64,000 nt of DNA, from positions 62,001 to 126,000 of the forward strand of contig LDXJ01000055.1 in NCBI GenBank assembly GCA_001029295.1. The letters are read 5' to 3'. Below, in pieces: positions 25,784 through 34,524 of the stretch. How positions within the stretch are numbered: position 1 is the stretch's first letter; every line of letters begins with the position of its first letter. This DNA is from Peptococcaceae bacterium CEB3. Lineage in GTDB: Bacteria; Bacillota; Desulfitobacteriia; Desulfitobacteriales; Desulfitobacteriaceae. The position numbers were made by a program, and so were the translations under genes. Below the pieces are notes generated by a model. That model saw nothing but the letters and a program-made list of their open reading frames with translations. It had not been told where the DNA came from and searched no databases.

Positions 25784-26623
25784 TTGTACCAGGTAGTGAA
25801 AAGAAGGCAACTGGCTCCCGCCATCGTCCTGTTCGAGGTGGAAGCCCCGAGAGTTGCCGCCAAAGTCAAAGCGGGCCAGTTTGTCATTGTCCGAATGGAT
25901 GAGAAGTCCGAACGCATCCCTTTGACGGTTATGGATTTCAACCGGGAGCGGGGCACCATAACCATCGTGATTCAAGACGTGGGTTATTCTTCTTGTATGA
26001 TTAACAACATGCGGGAAGGAAGTTCTTTCCTGGATTTTGTGGGTCCCCTGGGGGTTCCGTCCGATATTGAGAATTACGGCACCGTGGTCTGTATGGGAGG
26101 AGGACTGGGAATCGCCCCGATCTATCCCATCGCGCGCGCTCTGAGAGAGGCCGGCAACCATGTTATCTCCATTTTGGGCGCTCGTACCGCGGACTTGCTG
26201 ATCCTGAGAGAAGAGATGGAAGCCGTGAGCGATGAAGTAGTGATCGTCACGGATGACGGCAGCTTGGGGACCAAAGGATATCACAGCACAGGCCTCGATC
26301 AAATCCTGGCCCAAGGACATAAAGTGCAGGTCATTTGGGCCATCGGACCGATGGTGATGATGAGGGCCGTGGCGAACTATACCAAGACCTTGGGGATCAA
26401 GACGATTGTCAGCATGAACCCGATTATGGTCGACGGTACGGGGATGTGCGGTGCCTGCCGGGTCAAAGTGGGTGAGGAGACCAAATTCGCCTGTGTGGAC
26501 GGGCCGGAATTTGACGGGCACCTGGTCGACTTTGAGCTGGCCATGCAACGCTTGGCCTTTTACAAGGATGAAGAAAACAGAGCCAAAGCACACGGTGCCT
26601 GCGGCCAAGAAGGAGGGCATTGA
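25784..26623 (+). CDS. nfnA: Ferredoxin-NADP reductase/NfnAB small subunit (NfnA)
   Basis: This 279-aa flavoprotein has a ferredoxin-reductase FAD domain (residues 1-100), an NAD(P)-binding domain (GGGLGIAPIYPIARAL) and a C-terminal Cys cluster (GMCGACRVKVG...CVDGP) for a [2Fe-2S] centre. It forms the small subunit of electron-bifurcating NADH-dependent ferredoxin:NADP oxidoreductase together with the next gene. TTG at 25784 gives the usual start (MYQVVKRRQLAP) with AGGAGG seven bases upstream. A GTG two codons earlier is possible. Confidence 0.85.
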   Translation: MYQVVKRRQLAPAIVLFEVEAPRVAAKVKAGQFVIVRMDEKSERIPLTVMDFNRERGTITIVIQDVGYSSCMINNMREGSSFLDFVGPLGVPSDIENYGTVVCMGGGLGIAPIYPIARALREAGNHVISILGARTADLLILREEMEAVSDEVVIVTDDGSLGTKGYHSTGLDQILAQGHKVQVIWAIGPMVMMRAVANYTKTLGIKTIVSMNPIMVDGTGMCGACRVKVGEETKFACVDGPEFDGHLVDFELAMQRLAFYKDEENRAKAHGACGQEGGH

Positions 26624-26626
26624 GTC

Positions 26627-28018
26627 ATGGCTTTAAAAATTCCGCGTCACGACATGCCTTGTCAGGATCCGGCGGTAAGGGCCCATAATTTTGACGAAGT
26701 GGCCTTGGGCTATACGGAAGAGATGGCTGTGGAAGAAGCGAAGCGCTGTTTGCAGTGCAAAAAACCGACCTGCCGTTCCGGCTGTCCCGTGGAGGTTTTG
26801 ATTCCGGATTTTATTAAACAAGTGGCTGAAGGGGATTTTTTGGCCGCCGCGGTGACGCTGAAAGAGAAGAATTCCCTGCCCGCGGTCTGCGGACGGGTCT
26901 GCCCGCAGGAAAGCCAGTGTGAAAGCCAGTGCATCTTGGGCAAGAAAGGCGAACCGGTGGCCATCGGCCGGCTGGAGCGTTTTGTGGCGGATTACGAAAT
27001 TAAGTTTGGGGAAAGCCATGCGGAAAAACCGGCCCCGACCGGCAAAAAAGTGGCGATTATCGGCGGCGGTCCCTCGGGTCTGGCTTGCGCCGGGGATCTG
27101 GCCAAGGCCGGACACGGGGTCACTGTTTTTGAAGCCCTCCATGTGGCGGGTGGGGTGCTTATGTACGGTATTCCTCAGTTCCGTTTGCCCAAAGAGATCG
27201 TCCAGACCGAAATCAATAACCTGAAAAAAATGGGCGTGGAGATCCGGACCGACGAGGTCGTTGGTAAGATTACCTCGGTAGACGAGCTGATGGCGAGCGG
27301 GTATGACGCCGTCTTCATTGGCACGGGAGCCGGACTTCCTTATTTCATGGGAATTCCCGGGGAAAACCTGCTCGGGGTTTACTCCGCCAACGAATTCCTG
27401 ACCCGAACCAACCTGATGAAAGGGTATAAATTCCCCGAATACGCCACTCCCATCAAGGTGGGCAAGAAAGTGGCGGTTCTGGGAGCAGGGAATGTGGCAA
27501 TGGATGGTGCCAGAACATCATTGCGCCTGGGTGCGGAAGAGGTGTCCATCGTCTACCGCCGCTCCCGGGAAGAGATGCCGGCCCGGGCGGAAGAAGCACA
27601 TCACGCGGAAGAAGAGGGAATCAATTTCCGCCTCCTCACCAATCCGGTCGCTTTGCACGGTGATGAAAAGGGCTGGGTGAAGAGTATGACTTGCCTGCGC
27701 TACGAACTGGGTGAACCGGATGCCTCCGGAAGACGCTCTCCCGTGCCTATTCCCGGTTCGGAATTTGAGCTGGAAGTGGATACGGTCGTTGTGGCTATCG
27801 GTCAGGGTCCCAATCCTTTGGTGACCAAATCCACACCCGGCCTGGAATTGAACAGGCGCGGCAACATTGTGGCGGATCCGGAAACTCTGGCCACATCGAA
27901 GCGGGGAGTCTTTGCCGGCGGAGATATCGTCACGGGTGCGGCCACAGTCATTTTGGCCATGGGCGCCGGTAAGAAGGCTGCGGCGTCGATTGACGAGTAC
28001 TTGAAGAACAAAAACTAA
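26627..28018 (+). CDS. nfnB: NfnAB large subunit (NfnB), GltD-like
   Basis: This 463-aa protein resembles the glutamate synthase small chain. The N-terminal part binds two [4Fe-4S] clusters (CLQCKKPTCRSGCPV and CGRVCPQESQCESQC). FAD- and NADP-binding Rossmann motifs follow (GGGPSGLACAGDLA and LGAGNVAMDGARTSLRLGAEEV). The adjacency to nfnA, three bases apart, and the lack of a glutamate synthase large chain point to Nfn transhydrogenase, which links NADH, NADPH and ferredoxin pools. AAGGAGGG precedes the ATG. Confidence 0.87.
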   Translation: MALKIPRHDMPCQDPAVRAHNFDEVALGYTEEMAVEEAKRCLQCKKPTCRSGCPVEVLIPDFIKQVAEGDFLAAAVTLKEKNSLPAVCGRVCPQESQCESQCILGKKGEPVAIGRLERFVADYEIKFGESHAEKPAPTGKKVAIIGGGPSGLACAGDLAKAGHGVTVFEALHVAGGVLMYGIPQFRLPKEIVQTEINNLKKMGVEIRTDEVVGKITSVDELMASGYDAVFIGTGAGLPYFMGIPGENLLGVYSANEFLTRTNLMKGYKFPEYATPIKVGKKVAVLGAGNVAMDGARTSLRLGAEEVSIVYRRSREEMPARAEEAHHAEEEGINFRLLTNPVALHGDEKGWVKSMTCLRYELGEPDASGRRSPVPIPGSEFELEVDTVVVAIGQGPNPLVTKSTPGLELNRRGNIVADPETLATSKRGVFAGGDIVTGAATVILAMGAGKKAAASIDEYLKNKN

Positions 28019-28025
28019 AGCGAAA

Positions 28026-28043
28026 TCTCCGCTTGGGCGGAGA
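28026..28043 (+). other. Short hairpin between nfnB and folD
   Basis: TCTCCGC-TTGG-GCGGAGA is a perfect 7-bp stem without a U-tract. Confidence 0.4.
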
Positions 28044-28069
28044 GGGTGCAGAAACATAAGGGGGAGTGT

Positions 28070-28927
28070 ATGGTGGCTCAATTACTGGATGGCAAAGCGG
28101 TCTCGAAAGTTCTGAAAGAGGAAATTCAGCAGGAGATCGGACAGTGGAAGGAAAAAGGGGTCCAACCCAAACTGGCGGTGATATTGGTGGGGGACGACCC
28201 GGCCTCTGTGGTCTACGCCAAGTCCAAACAGAAAGTCAGCGAGGGTTTGGGGATGGCTTTCGAACTCTTTACTTTTCCGGCGGACACGGCGGAGGAGGAA
28301 GTTCTCGCTCTGATCGAGCGTCTGAACGGGGACACGCAAACACACGGCATCATGATCGAGCTGCCGTTGCCCAAACATATTGCTAAAGAGAGGATCATGG
28401 CGGCCGTGCTGCCGGAAAAGGATGTGGACGGGGTTCATCCCGTGAACAGGGGCTATATCCTGAGCGGGCAAAAGGGACTCTTCCCAGCTACGCCCCAGAG
28501 TTGCATCGAGATCCTCTTGCGTTCGGGCGTGGAAATAGCCGGCAAGCACGTGGTCATCGTCGGCCGGGGAGAAACCGTTGGCAAGCCTCTGGTCTTCCTG
28601 ATTCTCAAACACAATGCCACGGTGACGATTTGCCACTCCAAGACTCCGGATCTCGGTTACCATACCCGCCAGGCGGACATCTTGATCGCGGCGGTGGGCA
28701 AGGCTAAGCTTATTAAGAAGGATATGGTTAAGCCCGGAGCGGTTGTCGTCGATGCTGGGATCAATGAGATTCCCGGAGGAATCTGCGGGGACGTGGATTT
28801 CGAGGCGGTCAAGGATGTGGCAGGGCTGATTTCCCCGGTTCCGGGCGGGGTAGGCTCTCTGACGACCGCCCTGATCATGCGCAATGTCTTGCAGGGTATT
28901 GCTTTGCAGAGGGGGAATCAGAAGTAA
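28070..28927 (+). CDS. folD: Methylene-THF dehydrogenase / methenyl-THF cyclohydrolase
   Basis: FolD (285 aa) oxidizes 5,10-methylene-THF with NADP and hydrolyses methenyl-THF. The active-site region SVVYAKSKQKVSEGLG keeps the Tyr and Lys. VDGVHPVNRG, FPATPQSCIEILL and GRGETVGKPL (in place of the common GRSxxVGKP) and the C-terminal ISPVPGGVGSLTTALIMRNVL are seen. ATG at 28070 follows AAGGGGGAG closely; GTG at 28073 is an alternative. It overlaps fchA by one base. Confidence 0.92.
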   Translation: MVAQLLDGKAVSKVLKEEIQQEIGQWKEKGVQPKLAVILVGDDPASVVYAKSKQKVSEGLGMAFELFTFPADTAEEEVLALIERLNGDTQTHGIMIELPLPKHIAKERIMAAVLPEKDVDGVHPVNRGYILSGQKGLFPATPQSCIEILLRSGVEIAGKHVVIVGRGETVGKPLVFLILKHNATVTICHSKTPDLGYHTRQADILIAAVGKAKLIKKDMVKPGAVVVDAGINEIPGGICGDVDFEAVKDVAGLISPVPGGVGSLTTALIMRNVLQGIALQRGNQK

Positions 28928-29562
28928 TGGCCGGAAAAGAACTTTGGCAGTGGACCACGGAAAAACTCCTGGCTGAGGCGGCGAGCTCCGCGCCCACGCC
29001 CGGGGGCGGAAGTGTTTCCGCCTTTGTCGGTGCTCTGGCGGCCTCGATGGTCTCGATGGTCGCCAATCTGACCCTCGGCAAAGAGAAGTACAAAGAAGTC
29101 GAACCCGAGGTTCAAAGGATTTTGGCGGAAGCCCAGACGGCCCTCAACGACTTGAAAAGCGGTTTGAGCCAGGATATTGACGAATTCTCCAATTTCATGG
29201 CCGTCCTCAAGCTGCCCAAGAACAGCGAGGGAGAAAAAGCCGCCCGGGCGCAAAAGATGCAGGGGGCTTTGGTTTCCGCAACGAATACTCCTTTGGGTAT
29301 TGCTCAAAACTGTTTCCAAGTCCTGAAGCTGGCCCAGGAGCTGGCCCCCATTGGCAACAAAGGGGCGATCAGCGATGTCGGGGTGGCCGCTTATTTGGCG
29401 GAGAGCGCCTTGAAGGCCGCCATGTTCAGTGTCGACATCAATTTACCCCAGATTAAAGACGGAGGCTACCAAGCTCAAGTCAAGGCAGAGCGTGCCCGCC
29501 TGTTCGAGGAAGCCGGTAAAATCTGCGCCGCCACGGTAGCGGTCGTGGAGAGCAGACTGTAG
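28927..29562 (+). CDS. fchA: Cyclodeaminase/cyclohydrolase FchA-type
   Basis: This 211-aa protein of the formimino-THF cyclodeaminase/methenyl-THF cyclohydrolase family has SSAPTPGGGSVSAFVGALAASMVSMVANLT and SDVGVAAYLAESAL. In acetogens and related anaerobes this family supplies methenyl-THF cyclohydrolase activity. The TAATG overlap with folD implies cotranslation, and its job is probably one-carbon interconversion with FolD. Confidence 0.88.
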   Translation: MAGKELWQWTTEKLLAEAASSAPTPGGGSVSAFVGALAASMVSMVANLTLGKEKYKEVEPEVQRILAEAQTALNDLKSGLSQDIDEFSNFMAVLKLPKNSEGEKAARAQKMQGALVSATNTPLGIAQNCFQVLKLAQELAPIGNKGAISDVGVAAYLAESALKAAMFSVDINLPQIKDGGYQAQVKAERARLFEEAGKICAATVAVVESRL

Positions 29563-29643
29563 GAGTTCACTCGCTTTTTTCAGTCCCTGTGAGCGCGCCT
29601 TCTCCGCAGCCGCAGGGTTCGCTTTCCGGTAGGTTTTCACTTT

Positions 29644-29698
29644 CCCGTTCCACTTTCTCCCTGAATCACAAGGGGGGAATCGGAACGGGCTATTTTTT
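29644..29698 (+). terminator. Intrinsic terminator after fchA
   Basis: CCCGTTCC (29644-29651) pairs with GGAACGGG (29682-29689), and a second inner stem (TTCTCCC/GGGGGAA) lies within. The stem is followed by TATTTTTT. Confidence 0.75.
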
Positions 29699-29757
29699 GG
29701 GGAAGGTTTCCGGCTGCTGGACATTTGCCCTATGTTCACTTTCCTTGATATGGTGCG

Positions 29758-29884
29758 ATGCACATGTGGAATGGGCCGCCAGCGACTTCGCCGCATGAGA
29801 TAGCTCGGCTTGTGCATGATATGGACGAGTGGTATTCTGAGAAGGGATGGCTTGCTCATTGTGTTGAGAGGTTAGGTGGAAATT
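29758..29884 (+). other. Short reading frame that may be a gene relic
   Basis: The frame MHMWNGPPATSPHEIARLVHDMDE... continues in protein-like composition for about 41 residues, then runs out of frame into the next gene. It has no visible ribosome site. The first part looks more like real protein than a chance frame and could be a truncated gene, but no family is recognised. Confidence 0.25.
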
Positions 29885-30295
29885 ATGACGGCACTCTTTG
29901 TTCTCGTTCCCCTCATAGGGTACGTGGGGCTTTGGATACTGGGGAGTGTACTTTTCCTTGCCTATTTCAGGCTATACAATATATCTATAGATCTGAGACA
30001 TACTGTTGCCATGATCCAGCGGGTTCCCGCGCCCCTCGCGATAATCACGGTTCCTGTGTGTAGTTTCGTATCCTTCTTCCTAACAACTCGGATCATGATT
30101 CACGCTTTCACCACACCCACAAACGCAATAATGCTGCTCGAGGTTGGCGTAGTTTCCCTCATAGCAACGATAATCTTGGATCTACTGATAACAGTCGTCG
30201 GCGAGAAGATCGACGTTCGCATCTTTCCGGTGAATCTGATGTACCTGTTTGCGTGGTTAGTTATTATTCCATCTGTTGTGCTGGCGGGACATTAG
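29885..30295 (+). CDS. Membrane protein of unknown family
   Basis: This 136-aa, very hydrophobic protein has about four membrane helices (MTALFVLVPLIGYVGLWILG..., the last ending FAWLVIIPSVVLAGH). ATG at 29885 follows AGGTGG at five bases; a GTG at 29876 is an alternative. Its base composition is lower in GC than that of its neighbours, suggesting a separate origin. No motif or partner gives a role. Confidence 0.6.
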   Translation: MTALFVLVPLIGYVGLWILGSVLFLAYFRLYNISIDLRHTVAMIQRVPAPLAIITVPVCSFVSFFLTTRIMIHAFTTPTNAIMLLEVGVVSLIATIILDLLITVVGEKIDVRIFPVNLMYLFAWLVIIPSVVLAGH

Positions 30296-30460
30296 TCCTG
30301 CAGCGCAGGAGGCCTGCCACAATCTGACAATACAAATGTACCATACGCTCTGCATTCGTCTGGTCGGGGACTTCCACTGAATAGCTCATACTCCGTAATC
30401 CTTTCGGATCCCTTCAAGCACGGTGCTCGCAGTCTTTACACTACGATTGGAGGTGTTTCA

Positions 30461-30721
30461 ATGCTGGCAGTCAACTATTCCACCCTGCGGGAGAACCTGA
30501 AAAAATACTGTGATAAGGCCAATGAAGATTTTGAAACAATTGTAGTTACGAGGAAGAGTGGCGGCAATGTCATTTTGCTCTCGGAAGCGGAATATAACAA
30601 TCTCTTGGAAAACCTTTACGTGAGAAGCAACCCGGAATACTATCAGAAGATCTTAAGACCCATCGCCGAACTCAAAGACGGGCAAGCCGAGATGAGGGAG
30701 CTTAAGGATGAGTGTAGGTAA
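30461..30721 (+). CDS. YefM/Phd-family antitoxin, apparently solitary
   Basis: This 86-aa protein matches the YefM antitoxin fold: MLAVNYSTLRENLKKYCDKA, then VVTRKSGGNVILLSEAEYNNLLENLYV, the repressor domain, and a short acidic C-terminal tail that would wrap a toxin. GGAGGTG lies six bases upstream. A YoeB/Txe RNase toxin normally overlaps the 3' end. Here only an 18-codon frame (from 30708) follows, which does not resemble YoeB, so the toxin is lost or the gene is an orphan. Confidence 0.8.
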   Translation: MLAVNYSTLRENLKKYCDKANEDFETIVVTRKSGGNVILLSEAEYNNLLENLYVRSNPEYYQKILRPIAELKDGQAEMRELKDECR

Positions 30722-30760
30722 ATATTATCAGATGCCGGGGGCATTATTCCTGACTGGTAT

Positions 30761-32944
30761 CTAGTCTGTGGGAAGCGGATTCTTAAAGTAATTATAGATG
30801 CCATGAAAGATACCTGCGGCGACATTCTTGCGGAATGTGGGGTTTTGCAGCCTCGCTTCCTCATAGGGATTGGAAATAAAGGCCACCTCAAGCAAAACGG
30901 CGGGCATGGTCGTATGTTTAATGACGTAGAAGGCTTCGTCATTAATGCCCCGATCCTTGGTGTGAACCGTGTCGACCACAGCCGTCTGGATGCAATGGGC
31001 CAGTTGCAGGCTCTCGTTTTGTTTGGGGTTATCAGAGGAAAAGTAGGTTTCCGTACCTTGTACATCAGGGTTGGTGAAAGAATTATTGTGGATGCTGATA
31101 AATAAGTCGGCGTGACTCTGATTCGCTATATCCACGCGTGCCTGCAGATCGGCAATGACGGAAAAGGGCGTTGCCGGTGATACGTCGCTGTCGCGGGTCA
31201 AAACGACCTTGGCACCCGCTTGTTTTAAGATTGCGTTCAAGGCGAGGGCGATGGCTAAGTTGTTGTCTTTTTCATAAGTATGGTTCGGTCCGACAGCTCC
31301 GGCATCCGGACCCCCGTGTCCGGGGTCCACGACGATAGTCTTGCCTGACAGGGCCCGGGCCGGAATACCCTGAAAGGGATCAACCGGGATTTCTTTCGAG
31401 GGGTCATATTGGCTGGCCACGGGAGGGGTAACGACCGGAGGGGTAACGACCGGTGGAGTGGCGGGGCCGGGATCTGCCGGAGGAGTGCCGCTGCCTGACG
31501 CGGGAGGAGGCGGTGTGATTTGCGACGGGAGCGGGGGGAAAGATTGGAGATTCTCGGGGTAAGCGGAAGAAGCTTTCCCTTCGATAATGTTCTGTGCTTG
31601 CAGGCTTACGGCGCCGGATCCTCCCAGAATATAAACGGTGCCGTTCGGAGACAAATCAATGCCTGTGGCTGAGTTGATCGGGCTCCCGGAGCCGGCGGCG
31701 GAAGTCCCGCTGCCGGGTTGAGCCGGGGTGGAGCCGGAGGCGCTTGAACTGGCTGCGAGGGTTACATAACTCGAGAAGATCCAGCCTGTGCTGGTTTGAT
31801 ATGTCGTTTGGTACCATTGGCCCTGCCGGGCGGAAAGACTGACGACGGTGCCTTGGGGAATGACCCCGAGAACTCTGCCGGTTGTGGACGGGGTGCTGCG
31901 CAGGTTCAAGCCTGCCGCCGCGTTAATCGTTCCTCGCAGGGTTGAATTTCCGCCCGAATCAGGGTTGACGGTAGGGTCACCCGGAGTCTGCCCCGAGGTG
32001 TCTCCGGAACTATTCCCTGATGGATTTCCCGGGGAAGAAGGGGGCGCGACTTTCATGTGTGCCCGCAGGAGACGATAGATCGCCGGAGGGATGTCGTTGC
32101 TTTCTGTCAGTAAGAGGGGAGCTTTTAATTTTGCCGCGAGAACCGTACCGGCTATGGCGTCCGGGAAGGTGAGACCGGAAGCCAGGAAAAGATCATTGGA
32201 CTGAATGGCACCCTGCATGTATGCGACCACTTTGGAATTGGTGTCGTAACGATCCTGACCGCCCAAACGGGTTTCGGCGCTGAAATGATATTTGGCTAAC
32301 TCCGCCGCGGGGATGGCTCCTTCACCGCCGATCACCAGCAAATGTTGAGGGTGAACCTGGTCATAATATTTAACGACCGAGGCCGGAAAGGTCTTGGAGG
32401 TCAGAACAATGGGTATTTGTTTGATCCCGGCGTAGCTGGCCGCTGACAGGGCGTCGGGAAAATTATCCCCGTTGGCCAAAATTAGGGAATCACTGTGCAA
32501 ATGTTGGGCGAGAAGGATGGAGGTCTCATAACGATCCGCGCCGCCGATGCGTTCCCCCTTCAAAGAGAGGCGGCTGAGCTCCTGTTCGATCGCGGGCTGC
32601 AGACAACCGCTTCCGCCCAGGAGGATGACTTTTTGAGGTTTCAGTCTTTGCAGTTCGGCCACTACCCGCGGATCCAGAGCATCGCCCGAGGTGAGGAGAA
32701 TGGGAGCATTTAAACTCACAGCGTATGGTGTGGCGGCGATGGAATCCGCGTAATCCGACTCCTCGCATAAAACAACCGTTTGGGCCGAAGTCCAGCCTTC
32801 TTGCGCGATTTTGAGCGCCGTTCCGATCCGGTCGTGCCCGGCCAGGCGTTGAGTCGAGAAGGCCAAAGGACTGGCTTGGGCGTTTGGCGGATGGCACCAA
32901 AAGGCGGCAAGCAATACAATAGCAAAGAGGACGAACTTTTTCAA
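30761..32944 (-). CDS. N-acetylmuramoyl-L-alanine amidase with CWB2 and SH3 domains
   Basis: This 727-aa secreted cell-wall hydrolase has a signal peptide (residues 1-24) and three cell-wall-binding repeats of CWB2 type (about 30-300, with RLAGHDRIGTA, RIGGADRYETS and RLGGQDRYDTN). Next come a G/S/P linker, a bacterial SH3 domain (about 337-398) and a Pro-rich stretch with VVTPP repeats. The C-terminal Amidase_3 domain (about 535-720) has zinc ligands in DPGHGGPDAGA, YEKDNN and SIHNN and catalytic Glu in LLEVAFISN. The start is TTG at 32944 with GAGGGAT upstream. It may serve peptidoglycan remodelling in growth or sporulation. Confidence 0.9.
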   Translation of the reverse strand: MKKFVLFAIVLLAAFWCHPPNAQASPLAFSTQRLAGHDRIGTALKIAQEGWTSAQTVVLCEESDYADSIAATPYAVSLNAPILLTSGDALDPRVVAELQRLKPQKVILLGGSGCLQPAIEQELSRLSLKGERIGGADRYETSILLAQHLHSDSLILANGDNFPDALSAASYAGIKQIPIVLTSKTFPASVVKYYDQVHPQHLLVIGGEGAIPAAELAKYHFSAETRLGGQDRYDTNSKVVAYMQGAIQSNDLFLASGLTFPDAIAGTVLAAKLKAPLLLTESNDIPPAIYRLLRAHMKVAPPSSPGNPSGNSSGDTSGQTPGDPTVNPDSGGNSTLRGTINAAAGLNLRSTPSTTGRVLGVIPQGTVVSLSARQGQWYQTTYQTSTGWIFSSYVTLAASSSASGSTPAQPGSGTSAAGSGSPINSATGIDLSPNGTVYILGGSGAVSLQAQNIIEGKASSAYPENLQSFPPLPSQITPPPPASGSGTPPADPGPATPPVVTPPVVTPPVASQYDPSKEIPVDPFQGIPARALSGKTIVVDPGHGGPDAGAVGPNHTYEKDNNLAIALALNAILKQAGAKVVLTRDSDVSPATPFSVIADLQARVDIANQSHADLFISIHNNSFTNPDVQGTETYFSSDNPKQNESLQLAHCIQTAVVDTVHTKDRGINDEAFYVIKHTTMPAVLLEVAFISNPYEEARLQNPTFRKNVAAGIFHGIYNYFKNPLPTD

Positions 32945-33111
32945 ACTTCTATCCCTCTCTTTCTCCTCATTTCTCCTTTATTTTTTGTCGTGGGGAAATT
33001 CACGACTGAATTGGCAAATCTTATCCTATTTTACGTCGATTATAGCACAAATCTTTAGAACTTTTGCGGGTATAAGAAAAATGTTCGTCGACGTATTCGA
33101 CGTCGCGGGAG

Positions 33112-33140
33112 TTGAAATTCGCTTTCTCTTACTTTATCAT
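33112..33140 (+). promoter_or_regulatory. Sigma-A promoter of xseA
   Basis: TTGAAA (33112-33117), a 17-base spacer and TATCAT (33135-33140), 21 bases before the xseA ATG. Confidence 0.65.
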
Positions 33141-33161
33141 AAACGGGTAAGAGGTGAAAAT

Positions 33162-34382
33162 ATGCCGAAAATCTGGTCAGTGAGCGAGTTAACGGCGGAA
33201 ATAGGGCGGGCGCTGCTGGAACGTGCCGAATTTCGCAATTGCTGGGTGAGCGGAGAAATCTCGAATTATAAGAACCACCGGCCGTCGGGACACTGGTATT
33301 TTACTTTAAAGGACGAAAACTCCAGCCTGCGAGCCGTGATGTTTCGCAGCCGGGCGGAGCGGGTGCGCTTCGAGCCCCGCAACGGCCTGAAAGTGGTTGT
33401 GCGGGGTGACCTGAGACTCTATGACCGGGACGGCAATATCCAACTCTATGTTTCGGATATGCAGCCCAGCGGCATCGGGGAATTGTATCTGGCCTTTGAG
33501 CAATTGAAGGAACGCCTGGGGCGGGAGGGTCTTTTTGACCCCGCGCGCAAGAAGGCGGTTCCGCTCTTGCCGCGACGTATCGGAATTGTGACCAGCCCTT
33601 CCGGAGCCGCGCTCAGGGATATCCTCAATATCGGGCGCCGGCGCCATCCCAAAATGTCCTGGCTGCTGGCCCCGGCCGCGGTCCAGGGTGAAACGGCTCC
33701 GCGCGAAGTGGCTTTGGCGATCGAGCGCTTCAACAGGTTCGGCGAGCCGGATGTCCTTATTGTCGGCCGAGGAGGAGGCTCGCTGGAGGAGCTTTGGGCT
33801 TTTAATACGGAAGAGGTGGCGAGGGCGATTGCCGCCTCCCGCATCCCGGTCATTTCAGCGGTGGGGCACGAAACAGATGTGACGATTGCCGATTATGTGG
33901 CGGATCTGCGGGCTCCCACCCCCTCCGCCGCGGCCGAGCTGGCGGTACCCCTGCTGGCTGACCTGCAGGATCAAGTCGGCTCTTCACTCGCGGCTTTGCT
34001 GAAGAACATGAGGGCACAACTGGACTGGAAACGCCGGGAAGTGGAGTATTTCGCCCGGAAAGCGCCCCTGAAGGATCCCTTTTGGCGCAGCGAAAGGAGT
34101 CGGCAAGAACTGGATACTCTTTCCGAAGCCCTGTCTGAGAACATGGCTAGATTTATTACGGATAAAAATGGTATACTACAAATATTGGGGACAAGGTTGG
34201 ATTTATTGAGTCCTTTGGCTATCTTAAACAGGGGGTATTCCCTGACTTACGGACAAGAAGGCAAGCTCGTACGTTCGGCCGAGGGGGTCAACTGCGGAGA
34301 CGTACTCCGGGTTCGTCTGGCCTCCGGTTCCTTGCAATGTCGGGTCTTGACGAAAGACACCGGGGGTGGCCCGGTGTCGTAA
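33162..34382 (+). CDS. xseA: Exodeoxyribonuclease VII large subunit
   Basis: XseA (406 aa) is the catalytic chain of the single-strand exonuclease. It has an N-terminal OB fold (FRNCWVSGEISNYKNHRPSGHWYFTLKDE), then the active domain with GIVTSPSGAALRDIL, VLIVGRGGGSLEELWAFN and AVGHETDVTIADYVADLRAPTPSAAAE, and the C-terminal coiled coil. ATG at 33162 with AAGAGGTG is chosen, not the far upstream frame start. It forms an operon with xseB and ispA. Confidence 0.95.
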   Translation: MPKIWSVSELTAEIGRALLERAEFRNCWVSGEISNYKNHRPSGHWYFTLKDENSSLRAVMFRSRAERVRFEPRNGLKVVVRGDLRLYDRDGNIQLYVSDMQPSGIGELYLAFEQLKERLGREGLFDPARKKAVPLLPRRIGIVTSPSGAALRDILNIGRRRHPKMSWLLAPAAVQGETAPREVALAIERFNRFGEPDVLIVGRGGGSLEELWAFNTEEVARAIAASRIPVISAVGHETDVTIADYVADLRAPTPSAAAELAVPLLADLQDQVGSSLAALLKNMRAQLDWKRREVEYFARKAPLKDPFWRSERSRQELDTLSEALSENMARFITDKNGILQILGTRLDLLSPLAILNRGYSLTYGQEGKLVRSAEGVNCGDVLRVRLASGSLQCRVLTKDTGGGPVS

Positions 34383-34412
34383 CGGATTGCAGCGGATTGC
34401 AGCGGGTTGTAA
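34383..34412 (+). repeat. Three 10-bp tandem repeats directly after the xseA stop
   Basis: Two exact copies of CGGATTGCAG and a third degenerate one (CGGGTTGTAA) follow the stop codon. Confidence 0.65.
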
Positions 34413-34457
34413 CCGGATCGATCCGCGCGGGTATGGGTTGATTGGGGCATCAAAATG

Positions 34458-34489
34458 TGCCGCCGACGGTAGACAGAAAGACGGCGGCA
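34458..34489 (+). other. Hairpin between xseA and xseB
   Basis: TGCCGCCG (34458-34465) and CGGCGGCA (34482-34489) form a perfect 8-bp stem. No U-tract follows. Confidence 0.4.
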
Positions 34490-34524
34490 TGGGCGGAAGT
34501 TAGCTGTACAAGGAGTATGGGTAA

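Noticed and set aside
30708-30764. 18-codon frame overlapping the antitoxin stop as a toxin start
   Set aside because: MSVGKYYQMPGALF does not resemble YoeB/Txe or any toxin and ends after 18 codons.
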